Below, piece by piece: positions 14,483 to 23,527 of a DNA stretch of 33,316 bases. The notes below the pieces were generated by a model. It was given only the letters and a program-made list of their open reading frames with translations, was not told the DNA's origin and ran no database searches. The position numbers and the translations under genes were made by a program. This stretch comes from Ignavibacteriota bacterium (GTDB taxonomy: Bacteria; Bacteroidota; Ignavibacteria; UBA10030; UBA6906): positions 23,186 to 56,501 of the forward strand of contig PMBF01000026.1 of assembly GCA_003152875.1 (NCBI GenBank). The letters run 5' to 3'. Positions within the stretch are counted from its first letter, which is position 1. Each line of letters opens with the position of its first letter.

Positions 14483-17179
14483 ATGAGGCAGCCAGTGGTG
14501 TTCCGGAGCATCTTTTTCTTTGCCTTGTTGTTACTGACTGTTCAGCCACACGCCCGGCCCGGAGCGCACATGGCTGCAGCCTCAGACACATCCGGCGCTC
14601 AGGTGCCGTATCTCAACCCCGACCTTCCAATCGACATGCGCGTGGACGACCTGGTTTCGCGCATGACTCTCCAGGAGAAGGTGGACCAGATGCTCTATGA
14701 GGCACCGGCGATCGACCGGCTGGGAGTCCCGGCTTACAACTGGTGGAACGAAGCTCTCCACGGAGTCGCAAGAGCCGGCAGAGCTACCGTCTTTCCGCAG
14801 GCGATCGGGCTTGCATCGACATGGGATACCGGCCTGATTCACCGCGCTGCTATGGTGATTTCCGACGAGGCCCGCGCCAAACACCACCAGGCGGTGCGGC
14901 AGGGACACAGGGAGATTTACGAGGGTCTCACCTTCTGGTCTCCCAACATCAACATCTTCAGAGACCCGCGCTGGGGGCGGGGGATGGAAACTTATGGTGA
15001 AGACCCGTACCTGACCGGGGAGCTTGCCGTCCAGTTCGTCAGGGGCCTGCAGGGAGACGACCCGAAGTATCTCAAGACCGTGGCAACGCCAAAACATTTC
15101 GCCGTCCATAGCGGACCGGAGCCGGATCGGCATATGTTCGACGCGGTGGTTGATGAACGGGACCTGCGCGAAACGTACCTCCCGGCCTTCCGCACGGCGG
15201 TCATCGATGGGGACGCCCGGTCTGTCATGTGCGCCTACAACCGGTTCCGGGGCGATCCATGCTGCGGGAGCTCCACCCTGCTTCAACATATCCTCCGCCA
15301 GGAATGGGGTTTCACCGGGTATGTGGTATCCGACTGCTGGGCAATCATGGATTTCTACACCGGCCACAAGGTTGTCCGCACCGCGCCTGAAGCCGCTGCG
15401 ATGGCGCTCGAGGCGGGGACGGATCTGAATTGCGGCGTGACATACGACAGTCTCACCGCAGCCGTCAGGCAGGGGCTGGTCAACGAAAACCTCATCGACG
15501 TCTCGGTAAAGCGGCTGTTCAAAACCCGTTTTCAGCTTGGCATGTTCGATCCGCCGGAGCGTGTACCGTATGCGAGGATTCCCGTATCGGTGATCGACAG
15601 CAAGGAGCATCGGGCGCTGGCGCTGGACGCAGCCCGCGAGTCCATCGTCCTCCTGAAGAACGAAGACCGGACCCTTCCCCTGAGAAAAGATCTTCAAACG
15701 ATCGCGGTCATCGGTCCGAATGCGGACGAGGTGGAACTCCTGCTGGGCAACTATAATGGAACTCCAACCGCCCCGGTCACTCCCCTGGCCGGGATCAGGC
15801 ACGCCGTCTCCCCGCACACGAAAGTCATCTATGCGCGCGGCTGCGATGTGGCTGAGGGTATTCCTTCCCTTGTGCCGGTTCCGGCAACGGCCTTCTCCCA
15901 TGAGGCCGGCGGCCGGCGCGTTGCCGGCCTTATAGCCGACTACTTCGATAACAACAGCCTCAGCGGGAAGCCTCTCGTGACGCGTGGAGAACGGAGCATT
16001 GACGTGAACTGGTGGGAGGGAACCCCGTTCCGGGGAATGCGCGCTGATACCTTCAGCGTGCGCTGGTCGGGGACCTTGACCGTTCCTCAAGCCGGCCGCT
16101 TTGCGCTGGGAATCAGGGTCTTCGGCGAAGCACGGGTATTCCTCGATGACTCCCTCGTGGCACAGGCCAGCGATCTCCACAATGTTGCCACCGGGTACCG
16201 ATGGGTCACCTTCCGGGGTCCCCATCCCCTGCGTGTTGAATACCGAGATCTCCGGTCTGTCGCAAGTGTGCAGCTTGTCTGGACGGCTCCGGAGGCGAAC
16301 CTTCTGCAGGAAGCAACAGCGGCGTGCCGCCAGGCCGATGCCGTGGTCCTGGTGCTGGGGCTCTCGCCGCGGCTGGAGGGGGAGGAAATGGATGTCAAGG
16401 TGCCGGGGTTTCTTGGAGGAGATCGTCTCGACCTGGAGCTTCCGCGTCCTCAGAAGGAACTTTTGAAAGAGGTAGCCGCCGCCGGCAAACCCATCGTGCT
16501 CGTCCTTCTGAACGGCAGCGCGGTAGCCGTGAACGAAGCCGCCAGGAGCGTTCCTGCAATTGTCGAGGCCTGGTACCCTGGGCAGGCAGGGGGGACGGCA
16601 ATAGCGGACGTCCTGTTTGGCAATACCAACCCGGCCGGACGTCTGCCGGTGACCTTCTACCGGTCGATCGATCAGCTCCCGCCTTTCCGCGACTATGCCA
16701 TGAAAGGAAGAACATACAAATATTTCACCGGTACGCCCCTCTTCCCCTTCGGACACGGCCTGAGCTATACCATGTTCCGGTACGACAACCTCAGGCTTCC
16801 CGCTCGTGTGAAAGCGGGCGAGCAGGTGACGGTGACCGCCACGGTCACGAATGCCGGAAGCATGAGGGGGGACGAGGTGGTGCAGCTCTATGTGACTGCA
16901 CGGAACACGTCTGTCCCGGTTCCCATCAGGGCTCTGGCAGGGTTCCGCCGCATAACCCTCCAGCCGGGAAAAAGGCAGACGGTGTCATTTGTGCTTGAAC
17001 CCCGCCAGCTCTCGATTCTCGACACGAAGATGAAACGGGTGATCGAACCAGGCGTCTTCGGAATCAGTGTGGGAGGGAAGCAGCCGGGATTCACCGGCAC
17101 CGCCGATGCATCGACCACCGAAGTGGTGAGCGGGACATTTGAAGTGGTAGGAACAGCGAGCCTCACCGAAGGAAGGTAG
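14483..17179 (+). CDS. Secreted GH3 beta-glycosidase with inserted PA14 domain
   Basis: An 898-residue glycoside hydrolase family 3 enzyme that would remove terminal beta-linked sugars. ATG 14483 is preferred over the track's GTG because it begins a clean signal peptide (MRQPVVFRSIFFFALLLLTV). The ribosome-binding site is weak for both. The N-terminal barrel has YNWWNEALHG, RDPRWGRGMETYGEDPYL, KHFAVHSGPE and the nucleophile motif GYVVSDCWAI (Asp about 284). The second domain contains SIVLLKNEDRTLPL and, inserted within it, a PA14-like beta domain (about 470-600; YFDNNSLSG...VRWSGTLTVPQAGRFALG). After domain closure (GLSPRLEGEEMDV, WYPGQAGG) comes a C-terminal Fn3-like domain. The YNWWNEALHG variant is common in beta-xylosidase-like members, and the context suggests xylosidase, arabinosidase or glucosidase activity. 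Exact specificity cannot be read. Confidence 0.93.
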   Translation: MRQPVVFRSIFFFALLLLTVQPHARPGAHMAAASDTSGAQVPYLNPDLPIDMRVDDLVSRMTLQEKVDQMLYEAPAIDRLGVPAYNWWNEALHGVARAGRATVFPQAIGLASTWDTGLIHRAAMVISDEARAKHHQAVRQGHREIYEGLTFWSPNINIFRDPRWGRGMETYGEDPYLTGELAVQFVRGLQGDDPKYLKTVATPKHFAVHSGPEPDRHMFDAVVDERDLRETYLPAFRTAVIDGDARSVMCAYNRFRGDPCCGSSTLLQHILRQEWGFTGYVVSDCWAIMDFYTGHKVVRTAPEAAAMALEAGTDLNCGVTYDSLTAAVRQGLVNENLIDVSVKRLFKTRFQLGMFDPPERVPYARIPVSVIDSKEHRALALDAARESIVLLKNEDRTLPLRKDLQTIAVIGPNADEVELLLGNYNGTPTAPVTPLAGIRHAVSPHTKVIYARGCDVAEGIPSLVPVPATAFSHEAGGRRVAGLIADYFDNNSLSGKPLVTRGERSIDVNWWEGTPFRGMRADTFSVRWSGTLTVPQAGRFALGIRVFGEARVFLDDSLVAQASDLHNVATGYRWVTFRGPHPLRVEYRDLRSVASVQLVWTAPEANLLQEATAACRQADAVVLVLGLSPRLEGEEMDVKVPGFLGGDRLDLELPRPQKELLKEVAAAGKPIVLVLLNGSAVAVNEAARSVPAIVEAWYPGQAGGTAIADVLFGNTNPAGRLPVTFYRSIDQLPPFRDYAMKGRTYKYFTGTPLFPFGHGLSYTMFRYDNLRLPARVKAGEQVTVTATVTNAGSMRGDEVVQLYVTARNTSVPVPIRALAGFRRITLQPGKRQTVSFVLEPRQLSILDTKMKRVIEPGVFGISVGGKQPGFTGTADASTTEVVSGTFEVVGTASLTEGR

Positions 17180-17231
17180 TCCCCCTGTCCTGCCAGCGGT
17201 GAGCTAGAGTCTTGGTTGTGCAGAAATTCAT

Positions 17232-17251
17232 CCGGGACTCTGAAAGTCCGG
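17232..17251. terminator. Weak hairpin between convergent GH3 and GH29 genes
   Basis: CCGGGACT and AGTCCGG pair with one bulged G in the 87-bp gap between two convergent stops. There is no T-tract on either strand, so intrinsic termination is only possible. Confidence 0.3.
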
Positions 17252-17266
17252 TGATCCTCGGCGGGT

Positions 17267-19264
17267 CTAGTGCACGAAGAGAGACCCAGGGATTGGAGCC
17301 AGGGGGGCGAGTCCCTGAGCGAACCGCACGGAAAGCTCCTTTTCCCCGGTCTTGTTGAAGTAGAGGATGTCCACCGGGTGCAATCCTTTCTCCAGCGCAA
17401 TCACTCCCAACTTCTCCACGGCGCCGTGCAGTCCATCATTGTTGACAACGACGTTGCCCTGTACCAGGAGCCGGCTTCCGTCGTCGGAAGAAAGCCCAAA
17501 TCCGAATATTCCTGTGGCCGGCACGTCGATGAACCCGGTCAACCGAACGCCGACATTATCGTCCCGCTTACACATCGTGAGCCCGATCTCTCCAGTCATG
17601 CCGGAGTCGGCCGCCTGCAGCCGGTCGAAATCAGGAAGATTGTCCCAGGATCCCTCGTAGTAAAAGTACCGGAGTCCTGGATGAGTGCCGGAGATCTTCA
17701 CTGCCGGCTCGGGGACGGCCCTGGTCAAAGTCCTTTCGGTGACTGCGGCGACCCCGTTCCCGTGGTAAAAGCATCGGGCTCGCACCGTTGCGGAATTCGC
17801 AATGCGCAGGGGCCCGCTGAACCTGGGCGAACCGGATGATGGCTGTGTGCCGTCCAGAGTGTAACGGATCTCAAGACCGGGAGATCGTGTCTCCATGGTC
17901 ACTTCGGTGGTGTCCAGGAACACGGGAAGGGCACACGTTACCACAGGCGGAAGAAAAGTGACGGGCTCGTCGCTGAAGTCCAGCACGACCACCGCATCGA
18001 CAGTGTCAACCGGACGGGAAGGAAGCCGCAACACCACGGTGTCGCCGTTCGCGCGCATCTTGAGGGGGCGCAAACCGGAGCCGAGCATCGAAGCCTGCCG
18101 GGGTACGGTCCCCAACCCGGAGACGGCGAGGTTCCCGTCTCGTGGCCATTCGAAGACATGAAGATAGAGCCGCGTTGCACCCGAGGCAAGCTTCTTTTCC
18201 GTGCAGCGTCCCCAGGGTGTCGTTGCCAGGGGTGAAGCCTTCGTCCCGTGGATGGCCTCGCCGTTGGCCGCCATCCAACGGCCTATCGCCTCCAGCCGCT
18301 CGACGCTTGGTCCCGGGATCGTGCCGAGCGCAGTAGGGCCGACATTCAAAAGGTAGTTCCCCCCTTTGGAGGCGATGTCCACCAGGTTCCTGATCAGGGT
18401 CGCCGCGGACTTCCAGTTGGAATCGGCCGAGGCGTATCCCCAGTGGTCGTTCATGGTCATGCATGACTCCCAATCGACGCCGTCGATCCCGTTCGCGGGT
18501 ATCTCCTGTTCGGGCGTGCCGAAATCCCCTGCCGCGTCCGTATCGATGTTCATCCCCTCCATACCGTTGCGTCCTTTCCCCACCCGGTTGTTCACGATGA
18601 TCCCGGGCTGGAGCGAGCGCACGTAGCGGTAGAGGTCCTTTCCTTCCTGCTCAGACCATTCCGGGATCCAGTCGCCGTCGAACCAGAGCACGCCGATCGG
18701 GCCATACCCTGTCAACAGCTCCTTGAGCTGGGGCTTCAGGTATTCCTCCCGGTAGCGGGGGAACGACGCGCCTTTCGCGTCGGGATGATGCCAGTCGAGG
18801 ATCGAATGGTAGAAGCAGAGCCGGATTCCCTCCTCTCTGCAGGCCGCGGCCAGCTCTTTCAAGGGGTCGCGCTTGAACGGTGTGCGGTCGATGATGTCGT
18901 ACGACGACACCTTCGAGTCAAACATGCAGAACCCGTCATGGTGCTTGGACGTGATCACCACGTACTTCATGCCGGCCCTCTTGGCCAGGCGGACCCATGC
19001 ACGCGCGTCGAATCCCACGGGGTTGAACTGCGGAGGGTACTGCTCGTACTTCTCAACGGAGACTTTCTCCTGTGACATATACCATTCCCCGCGGGCGGGG
19101 ATCGAATACACGCCCCAGTGGATGAACATCCCGAAGCGCGCTTCACGCCACCAGGCCATCCGTACGTTGTGCTGTTCGGAGGTCTCCTGCGGGGTCCGGC
19201 TGTTCTGCGCCTGGCCTGCAGCGGCCATCAGAAGGAGAACGAGGATAGTCGAGAGGTATTGCAT
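17267..19264 (-). CDS. Secreted GH29 alpha-L-fucosidase with C-terminal accessory domains
   Basis: A 665-residue exo-enzyme that releases alpha-L-fucose. The start MQYLSTIL at 19264 is supported by AGGAACACCA and a signal peptide (1-20, ending GQAQ). The catalytic barrel (about 30-345) shows the GH29 signatures FGMFIHWGVYSIPARGEWY and VVITSKHHDGFCMF. The nucleophile region is GVLWFDGDW (Asp about 196). The C-terminal third adds a chitobiase/Hex C-terminal-like segment (IRYTLDGTQPSSG) and a final PA14-like sugar-binding domain (FIDVPATGIFGFGLSSDDGSRLLVQG). The usual bacterial GH29 is about 450-500 residues, so the accessory domains are an extension. It diverges from the arabinose operon and may share its regulation. 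Confidence 0.94.
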   Translation of the reverse strand: MQYLSTILVLLLMAAAGQAQNSRTPQETSEQHNVRMAWWREARFGMFIHWGVYSIPARGEWYMSQEKVSVEKYEQYPPQFNPVGFDARAWVRLAKRAGMKYVVITSKHHDGFCMFDSKVSSYDIIDRTPFKRDPLKELAAACREEGIRLCFYHSILDWHHPDAKGASFPRYREEYLKPQLKELLTGYGPIGVLWFDGDWIPEWSEQEGKDLYRYVRSLQPGIIVNNRVGKGRNGMEGMNIDTDAAGDFGTPEQEIPANGIDGVDWESCMTMNDHWGYASADSNWKSAATLIRNLVDIASKGGNYLLNVGPTALGTIPGPSVERLEAIGRWMAANGEAIHGTKASPLATTPWGRCTEKKLASGATRLYLHVFEWPRDGNLAVSGLGTVPRQASMLGSGLRPLKMRANGDTVVLRLPSRPVDTVDAVVVLDFSDEPVTFLPPVVTCALPVFLDTTEVTMETRSPGLEIRYTLDGTQPSSGSPRFSGPLRIANSATVRARCFYHGNGVAAVTERTLTRAVPEPAVKISGTHPGLRYFYYEGSWDNLPDFDRLQAADSGMTGEIGLTMCKRDDNVGVRLTGFIDVPATGIFGFGLSSDDGSRLLVQGNVVVNNDGLHGAVEKLGVIALEKGLHPVDILYFNKTGEKELSVRFAQGLAPLAPIPGSLFVH

Positions 19265-19326
19265 TGGTGTTCCTGGAAAAGTCGGAGGGATCTCTGCCGG
19301 TGAACATCCTGTTTGGGGCTCGAAGT

Positions 19327-19355
19327 CAAATAGCGATAATTCATTAAGAATGCAA
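19327..19355 (-). promoter_or_regulatory. Possible promoter of the GH29 fucosidase gene
   Basis: Minus-strand TTGCAT (19350-19355), a 17-bp spacer and TATTTG (19327-19332) occur inside the only AT-rich island of the gap, about 65 nt before the start. Confidence 0.4.
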
Positions 19356-19449
19356 GCCGAAGAGCGCCTCATGGGCTTTTCCCTCCCGTCTCCCCTGCTC
19401 AATCACCCTCCCCTCCTCGCTCGAGCCCCATTGGCCAGTTCTCGAGTGC

Positions 19450-19623
19450 TTGATTTTGCGGGTACGATCACGCACATTCATCAGCAAGCGTCCGGAGACA
19501 CAGGGGTGCTCGGCCATCTACCTGCCATACCGTCACCTGGTCCTCCGCGAGCTCGTCCCGCATGCCATCACCGTGCCGCTCGACAGTATCACAGGAAACA
19601 ATGTCAGATTCCATACGGATTGA
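19450..19623 (+). other. 57-codon open frame just upstream of araB
   Basis: A frame not in the ORF track runs from TTG 19450 to TGA 19621-19623. Its second half reads coding-like with genome-typical GC-rich third positions, for example YLPYRHLVLRELVPHAITVPL. There is no convincing ribosome-binding site. It could be the remnant of a decayed gene, a leader ORF, or chance. No family recognised. Confidence 0.25.
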
Positions 19624-19636
19624 TGCAGGAGAAAGC

Positions 19637-21328
19637 ATGGACGACCCCACCTTCGTCATCGGAGTTGATTTCGGAACCGATTCCGTCCGCACACTTATCG
19701 TCGATGCCGCCGGCGGGACGGAGATCGCCGCAGCCGTAGCTCCGTACCGGCGATGGGCAGCGGGCCGTTACTGCGACCCCGTCCGGAACCGGTTCAGACA
19801 GCATCCCCTTGACTATGTCGAGGGATTGGAGGAATCCATCACCACCGCACTCGGCAGGTCCCCTTCCGGAACGGCCCGTCGCGTCCGGGGGATCTCCGTC
19901 GACACCACCGGTTCGACTCCCGCACCTGTGGACCGTGCCGGAACTCCGCTTGCCCTGACCCCGGGATTCGAGGAAAACCCGGATGCCATGTTTATCCTCT
20001 GGAAAGACCATACAGCCGTCGACGAGGCGGAAGAGATCAACAGGCTCGCAAAATCATGGGGTGGTGTTGACTACACGATGTACGAAGGAGGGGTCTACTC
20101 TTCCGAATGGTTCTGGGCGAAGATTCTCCACGTCCTCCGCTCCGATCTGCAAGTCCGGCCCAGCGCATTCTCCTGGGTTGAGCACTGCGATTGGATTCCC
20201 GCGCTGCTCACCGGGTGCGCGCAAGTCATGCGGATGAAGCGCAGCCGCTGCGCTGCCGGCCATAAGGCGATGTGGCATGAGGCGTTTGACGGCCTCCCCG
20301 GGGAGGAGTTTCTCACCAGGCTCGATCCGCTCCTTGAAGGCCTTCGGTCCCGGCTCTACAGGGAGACCTTCACGAGCGATGCCGCTGCGGGAACGCTTTC
20401 AGGTCCATGGGCGAAACGGCTGGGTCTTCCTGAACAGGTGACCGTCGGTGTGGGGGCATTCGATGCGCACATGGGAGCGGTCGGCGGCGGCATACGGCCG
20501 TACGTGCTCACGAAAATCATGGGGACCTCGACGTGCGACATGCTTGTTGCCCCCATGCACGAAATGGAGGGAAAACTGATCAGGGGGATCTGCGGACAGG
20601 TGAACGGGTCAATCCTTCCCGGGATGCTCGGCATGGAGGCGGGGCAGTCAGCCTTCGGCGATGTCTACGCCTGGTTCAGAGACCTGCTCATGTGGCCCGT
20701 GACGAACATGATTGCCGCCGGGCCGGCCCTCACCCCCGAAGCGTCCGCTGCCATGAAGGCTGAAACGGAGTCGAGGCTCATTGCGGCGCTTTCGGCGGAG
20801 GCTGCGAAGACCCCGGTCGAAGCCTCCGGCGTGCTTGCACTGGACTGGATGAACGGCCGCAGGACCCCGGATGCCAACCAGGCGCTGAAAGGCGCCATCA
20901 CGGGCATCAACCTCGGCACCGATGCACCGCGCGTCTTCCGCGCCCTTGTGGAGGCGACGGCGTTCGGGGCTAAGATGATCGTGGACCGCTTTTGCTCCGA
21001 AGGTGTAAGGATCGACGGCGTGATCGCCCTTGGCGGCGTCGCCCGGAAATCCCCCTTCATCATGCAGGTGGTGTCCGATGTCTTGAATCTCAAGATCTCC
21101 GTGCCGAAGTCGGAGGAGACCTGCGCCCTGGGCGCCGCTATGTGTGCCGCGGCAGCCTGCGGGATCTACCCGTCCATCGAGAGCGCCAGGACGGCAATGG
21201 AGAGCGGGTTTGAAACCGAGTATCTTCCGAACCCCGTCAACGCCCGGGCGTACGAGGCGCTTTTTGACCGCTACCGGAAGCTCGGCAGCTTCGTCGAACA
21301 GGAAACCATTCGTCTGAGGAGCCTGTAG
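19637..21328 (+). CDS. araB: L-ribulokinase
   Basis: A 563-residue FGGY-family carbohydrate kinase that phosphorylates L-ribulose to L-ribulose-5-phosphate in the cytoplasm, the second step of bacterial L-arabinose catabolism. The start MDDPTFVIGVDFGTDSVR is chosen because AGGAGAAAGC precedes it and the phosphate-binding DFGTDS motif falls near the N-terminus as in known AraB (566 residues in E. coli). An upstream ATG at 19601 with AGGAAACA is a less likely alternative. AraB-specific text includes ILWKDHTAVDEAEEIN, YEGGVYSSEWFWAK, VEHCDWIPALLTG and LDWMNGRRTPDAN. The C-terminal ATP-binding half contains IALGGVARKSPFIMQV. Its stop abuts the araD start codon, so the genes are coupled. Confidence 0.96.
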   Translation: MDDPTFVIGVDFGTDSVRTLIVDAAGGTEIAAAVAPYRRWAAGRYCDPVRNRFRQHPLDYVEGLEESITTALGRSPSGTARRVRGISVDTTGSTPAPVDRAGTPLALTPGFEENPDAMFILWKDHTAVDEAEEINRLAKSWGGVDYTMYEGGVYSSEWFWAKILHVLRSDLQVRPSAFSWVEHCDWIPALLTGCAQVMRMKRSRCAAGHKAMWHEAFDGLPGEEFLTRLDPLLEGLRSRLYRETFTSDAAAGTLSGPWAKRLGLPEQVTVGVGAFDAHMGAVGGGIRPYVLTKIMGTSTCDMLVAPMHEMEGKLIRGICGQVNGSILPGMLGMEAGQSAFGDVYAWFRDLLMWPVTNMIAAGPALTPEASAAMKAETESRLIAALSAEAAKTPVEASGVLALDWMNGRRTPDANQALKGAITGINLGTDAPRVFRALVEATAFGAKMIVDRFCSEGVRIDGVIALGGVARKSPFIMQVVSDVLNLKISVPKSEETCALGAAMCAAAACGIYPSIESARTAMESGFETEYLPNPVNARAYEALFDRYRKLGSFVEQETIRLRSL

Positions 21329-22024
21329 ATGAGCCAGTACGACCCACTCAAGGAAACTGCCTGGCGCTGCAACCAGGAACTCCCCGAGTCTTCCCTGGTC
21401 ATCCACACTTTCGGCAATGCCAGCGTGCTCGACCGGGGCAAAGGCGTCTTCGCGATCAAACCGAGCGGTGTCCCGTTTTCTGAACTCCGTCCCGAGGACA
21501 TGGTCATCGTTGACCTTGCCTCCAGAGTGGTGGAAGGCGAGCTCAAGCCTTCGTCAGACACGAAGACCCACGCCGTCCTGTACAGGAGCTGGAAGGACAT
21601 CTCCGGGATCGTCCACACGCACTCGCCGTATGCCGTTGCATGGGCTCAGGCATGCAAAGCCATCCCGATTCTCGGGACCACCCACGCGGATTCGCTGGCC
21701 CAGGACGTTCCCTGCACCCCGGTCATGAGCGACGCGATGATCAAGGGAGATTACGAGGAACGAACGGGCGACCTGATCGTGGAGACCTTTGCGGCCATGT
21801 CGCACAAGGAAATTGAAATGGTGCTGGTGGCGTGCCACGGCCCCTTCACCTGGGGGTCCACCCCCGAACGCGCTGTCAAAAACAGTGTCCTGCTTGAGAT
21901 GATTGCCAGGGTGGCGTTCATGACCCTGCAGATCAATCCGGACACGCCCCGTCTCAAACCATCGTTGCTGAGGAAACACTATGAACGTAAACATGGACCC
22001 AACGCGTACTACGGTCAGCGTTGA
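21329..22024 (+). CDS. araD: L-ribulose-5-phosphate 4-epimerase
   Basis: A 231-residue cytoplasmic class II aldolase-family enzyme that converts L-ribulose-5-phosphate to D-xylulose-5-phosphate, feeding the pentose phosphate pathway. The size equals E. coli AraD (231). Substrate and metal features visible are TFGNASVLDRG, AIKPSGVPFSEL, KPSSDTKTHAVLY, the zinc pair in VHTHSPYAVAWAQA, and a later histidine in VACHGPFTWG. The start follows the araB stop with no gap. GAGGAG lies inside the end of araB. Its last 44 bases overlap the following isomerase gene in another frame, an unusually long overlap that suggests translational coupling. Confidence 0.96.
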   Translation: MSQYDPLKETAWRCNQELPESSLVIHTFGNASVLDRGKGVFAIKPSGVPFSELRPEDMVIVDLASRVVEGELKPSSDTKTHAVLYRSWKDISGIVHTHSPYAVAWAQACKAIPILGTTHADSLAQDVPCTPVMSDAMIKGDYEERTGDLIVETFAAMSHKEIEMVLVACHGPFTWGSTPERAVKNSVLLEMIARVAFMTLQINPDTPRLKPSLLRKHYERKHGPNAYYGQR

Positions 22025-23522
22025 ACCGCAGGTCCCCGCGCCGGTGAGAAACATCCCGGCCGTCACCATGGGCCTGATTGCCGTGAGCAGGGATTGTTTC
22101 CCGATCGAGCTTTCCAGGAAGCGCAGGGCGAAAGTCATGGAGGAGTGCCGCGCCGGATCCATTCCGGTGATTGAGCTCGAGACCACCGTGGAGAACGAGC
22201 GCGATGTGGTGAACGCACTCAGGGAGATCGGCGAAAAGAAGATCAACGCCCTCGCAATCTACCTCGGCAACTTCGGTCCGGAAGGTCCGGCGACCCTCCT
22301 GGCACAGAAGTTCGGAGGGCCGGTCATGCTGGCCGCCGCGGCTGAAGAGACCGGGAGCGATCTGATCAACGGGAGGGGAGATGCATACTGCGGCATGCTG
22401 AGTGCGTCGTATAATGTCGGACTCAGGAAGCTTCGGGTCCACATCCCTTCCACTCCGGTCGGATCCCCCGGCGAAGTCGCGCGGATGATCAGCGACTTCA
22501 TCCCCGTGGCCAGGGTGGCCCTCGGGCTGAAGCGTCTGAAAATCTTCTCGTTCGGTCCCAGGCCGTTCGACTTCCTCACCTGCCACGCTCCCATCCAACC
22601 TCTGTTCGACCTGGGGGTCGAGATCGTGGAGAACAGCGAGCTGGATATGCTCGATGTTTACAACTCGAAGGCGAACGACCCGAGGATCAAGGTGGTTGCC
22701 CGGGAGATGGCCGGAGAGCTGGGCAGGGGAAACAGCTATCCCGACATGCTCGAGCGGCTCGCCCAATTCGAGGTCTCGCTTCTCGATTTCATGGAGAACA
22801 ACCTGGGCGCTTCGGAATACGCGGTCTTCGCCAACAAGTGCTGGCCCGCGTTCGAGAAGTACTTTGGCTTCGTCCCGTGCTTCATCAACTCGCGTCTTGC
22901 CACCCGGGGAATTCCCATCTCGTGCGAGTCCGATATTTACGGGGCCCTCAGCGAATATGTGGTCACATGCGCCACGCTGCTCCCCCCTGCCATCCTGGAT
23001 ATCAATAATACCGTCCCTGCTGACATGTACCGTGAGTCTGCCGACATGGTGAAGGACTACACGAACAACGACCTCTGGATGGGATTCCATTGCGGCAACA
23101 CGTCGTCGTCGTGCATGGCAACCTCCATGATGAAATATCAGCTGATCATGCACCGCCTGATGGAGCCAGGAAAGGAACCCGAAATTACCCGCGGCACGCT
23201 GGAAGGGCAGATCAGACCGGGGGAAGTGACCATCTTCCGGATCCAGTCTACTCCTGGCGCCGAGCTGAGATCCTACGTGGCGCAGGGGGAGATTCTGAAC
23301 ATCGAGCCGAAATCCTTTGGATGTATCGCCGTCTTTGCCGTCCACGAAATGGCGAGGTTCTACCGCCACGTGTTGATCGAGAAACGGTTCCCCCATCATA
23401 CGGCGGTGGCCTTCGCGCATTCCGGGAAAGCTCTCTATGATGCGATGAAGCTCATGGGGGTGAATGACGTCTCGTTCAATCTTCCCAGGGGCATGCTCTA
23501 TCCCGGCGAGCACCCCTTCTGA
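21981..23522 (+). CDS. L-fucose isomerase-like sugar isomerase (probable L-arabinose isomerase role)
   Basis: A 513-residue enzyme of the L-fucose/L-arabinose isomerase fold, closer by eye to the FucI-like COG2407 group than to classical AraA (E. coli AraA about 500 residues with different motifs). Family text includes FGGPVMLAAAAEETGSDLINGRGDAYCGMLSAS. Likely metal ligands are Glu316 (PISCESDIYGALSEY), Asp340 (AILDINNTV) and His370 (MGFHCGNTS). The Glu-Asp spacing of 24 equals that of Glu337/Asp361 in E. coli FucI as I remember it. GAGGAAA precedes the ATG, which lies inside araD (44-bp overlap). The operon needs an aldose-ketose isomerase and no AraA is present, so L-arabinose to L-ribulose conversion is the inferred reaction. 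L-fucose or another aldose remains possible given the GH29 neighbour. Confidence 0.85.
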   Translation: MNVNMDPTRTTVSVEPQVPAPVRNIPAVTMGLIAVSRDCFPIELSRKRRAKVMEECRAGSIPVIELETTVENERDVVNALREIGEKKINALAIYLGNFGPEGPATLLAQKFGGPVMLAAAAEETGSDLINGRGDAYCGMLSASYNVGLRKLRVHIPSTPVGSPGEVARMISDFIPVARVALGLKRLKIFSFGPRPFDFLTCHAPIQPLFDLGVEIVENSELDMLDVYNSKANDPRIKVVAREMAGELGRGNSYPDMLERLAQFEVSLLDFMENNLGASEYAVFANKCWPAFEKYFGFVPCFINSRLATRGIPISCESDIYGALSEYVVTCATLLPPAILDINNTVPADMYRESADMVKDYTNNDLWMGFHCGNTSSSCMATSMMKYQLIMHRLMEPGKEPEITRGTLEGQIRPGEVTIFRIQSTPGAELRSYVAQGEILNIEPKSFGCIAVFAVHEMARFYRHVLIEKRFPHHTAVAFAHSGKALYDAMKLMGVNDVSFNLPRGMLYPGEHPF

Positions 23523-23527
23523 GCTGC

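Larger units (their letters stand above)
19265..19636. other. 372-bp intergenic region between GH29 gene and araB
   Basis: It contains an AT-rich promoter candidate for the GH29 gene on its left side. On its right is a 57-codon open frame ending just before araB. Between them lies a C-rich stretch without features I can name. Confidence 0.5.

Noticed and set aside
14582-16756. 724-codon minus-strand ORF
   Set aside because: Shadow of the GH3 gene; no recognisable motif.
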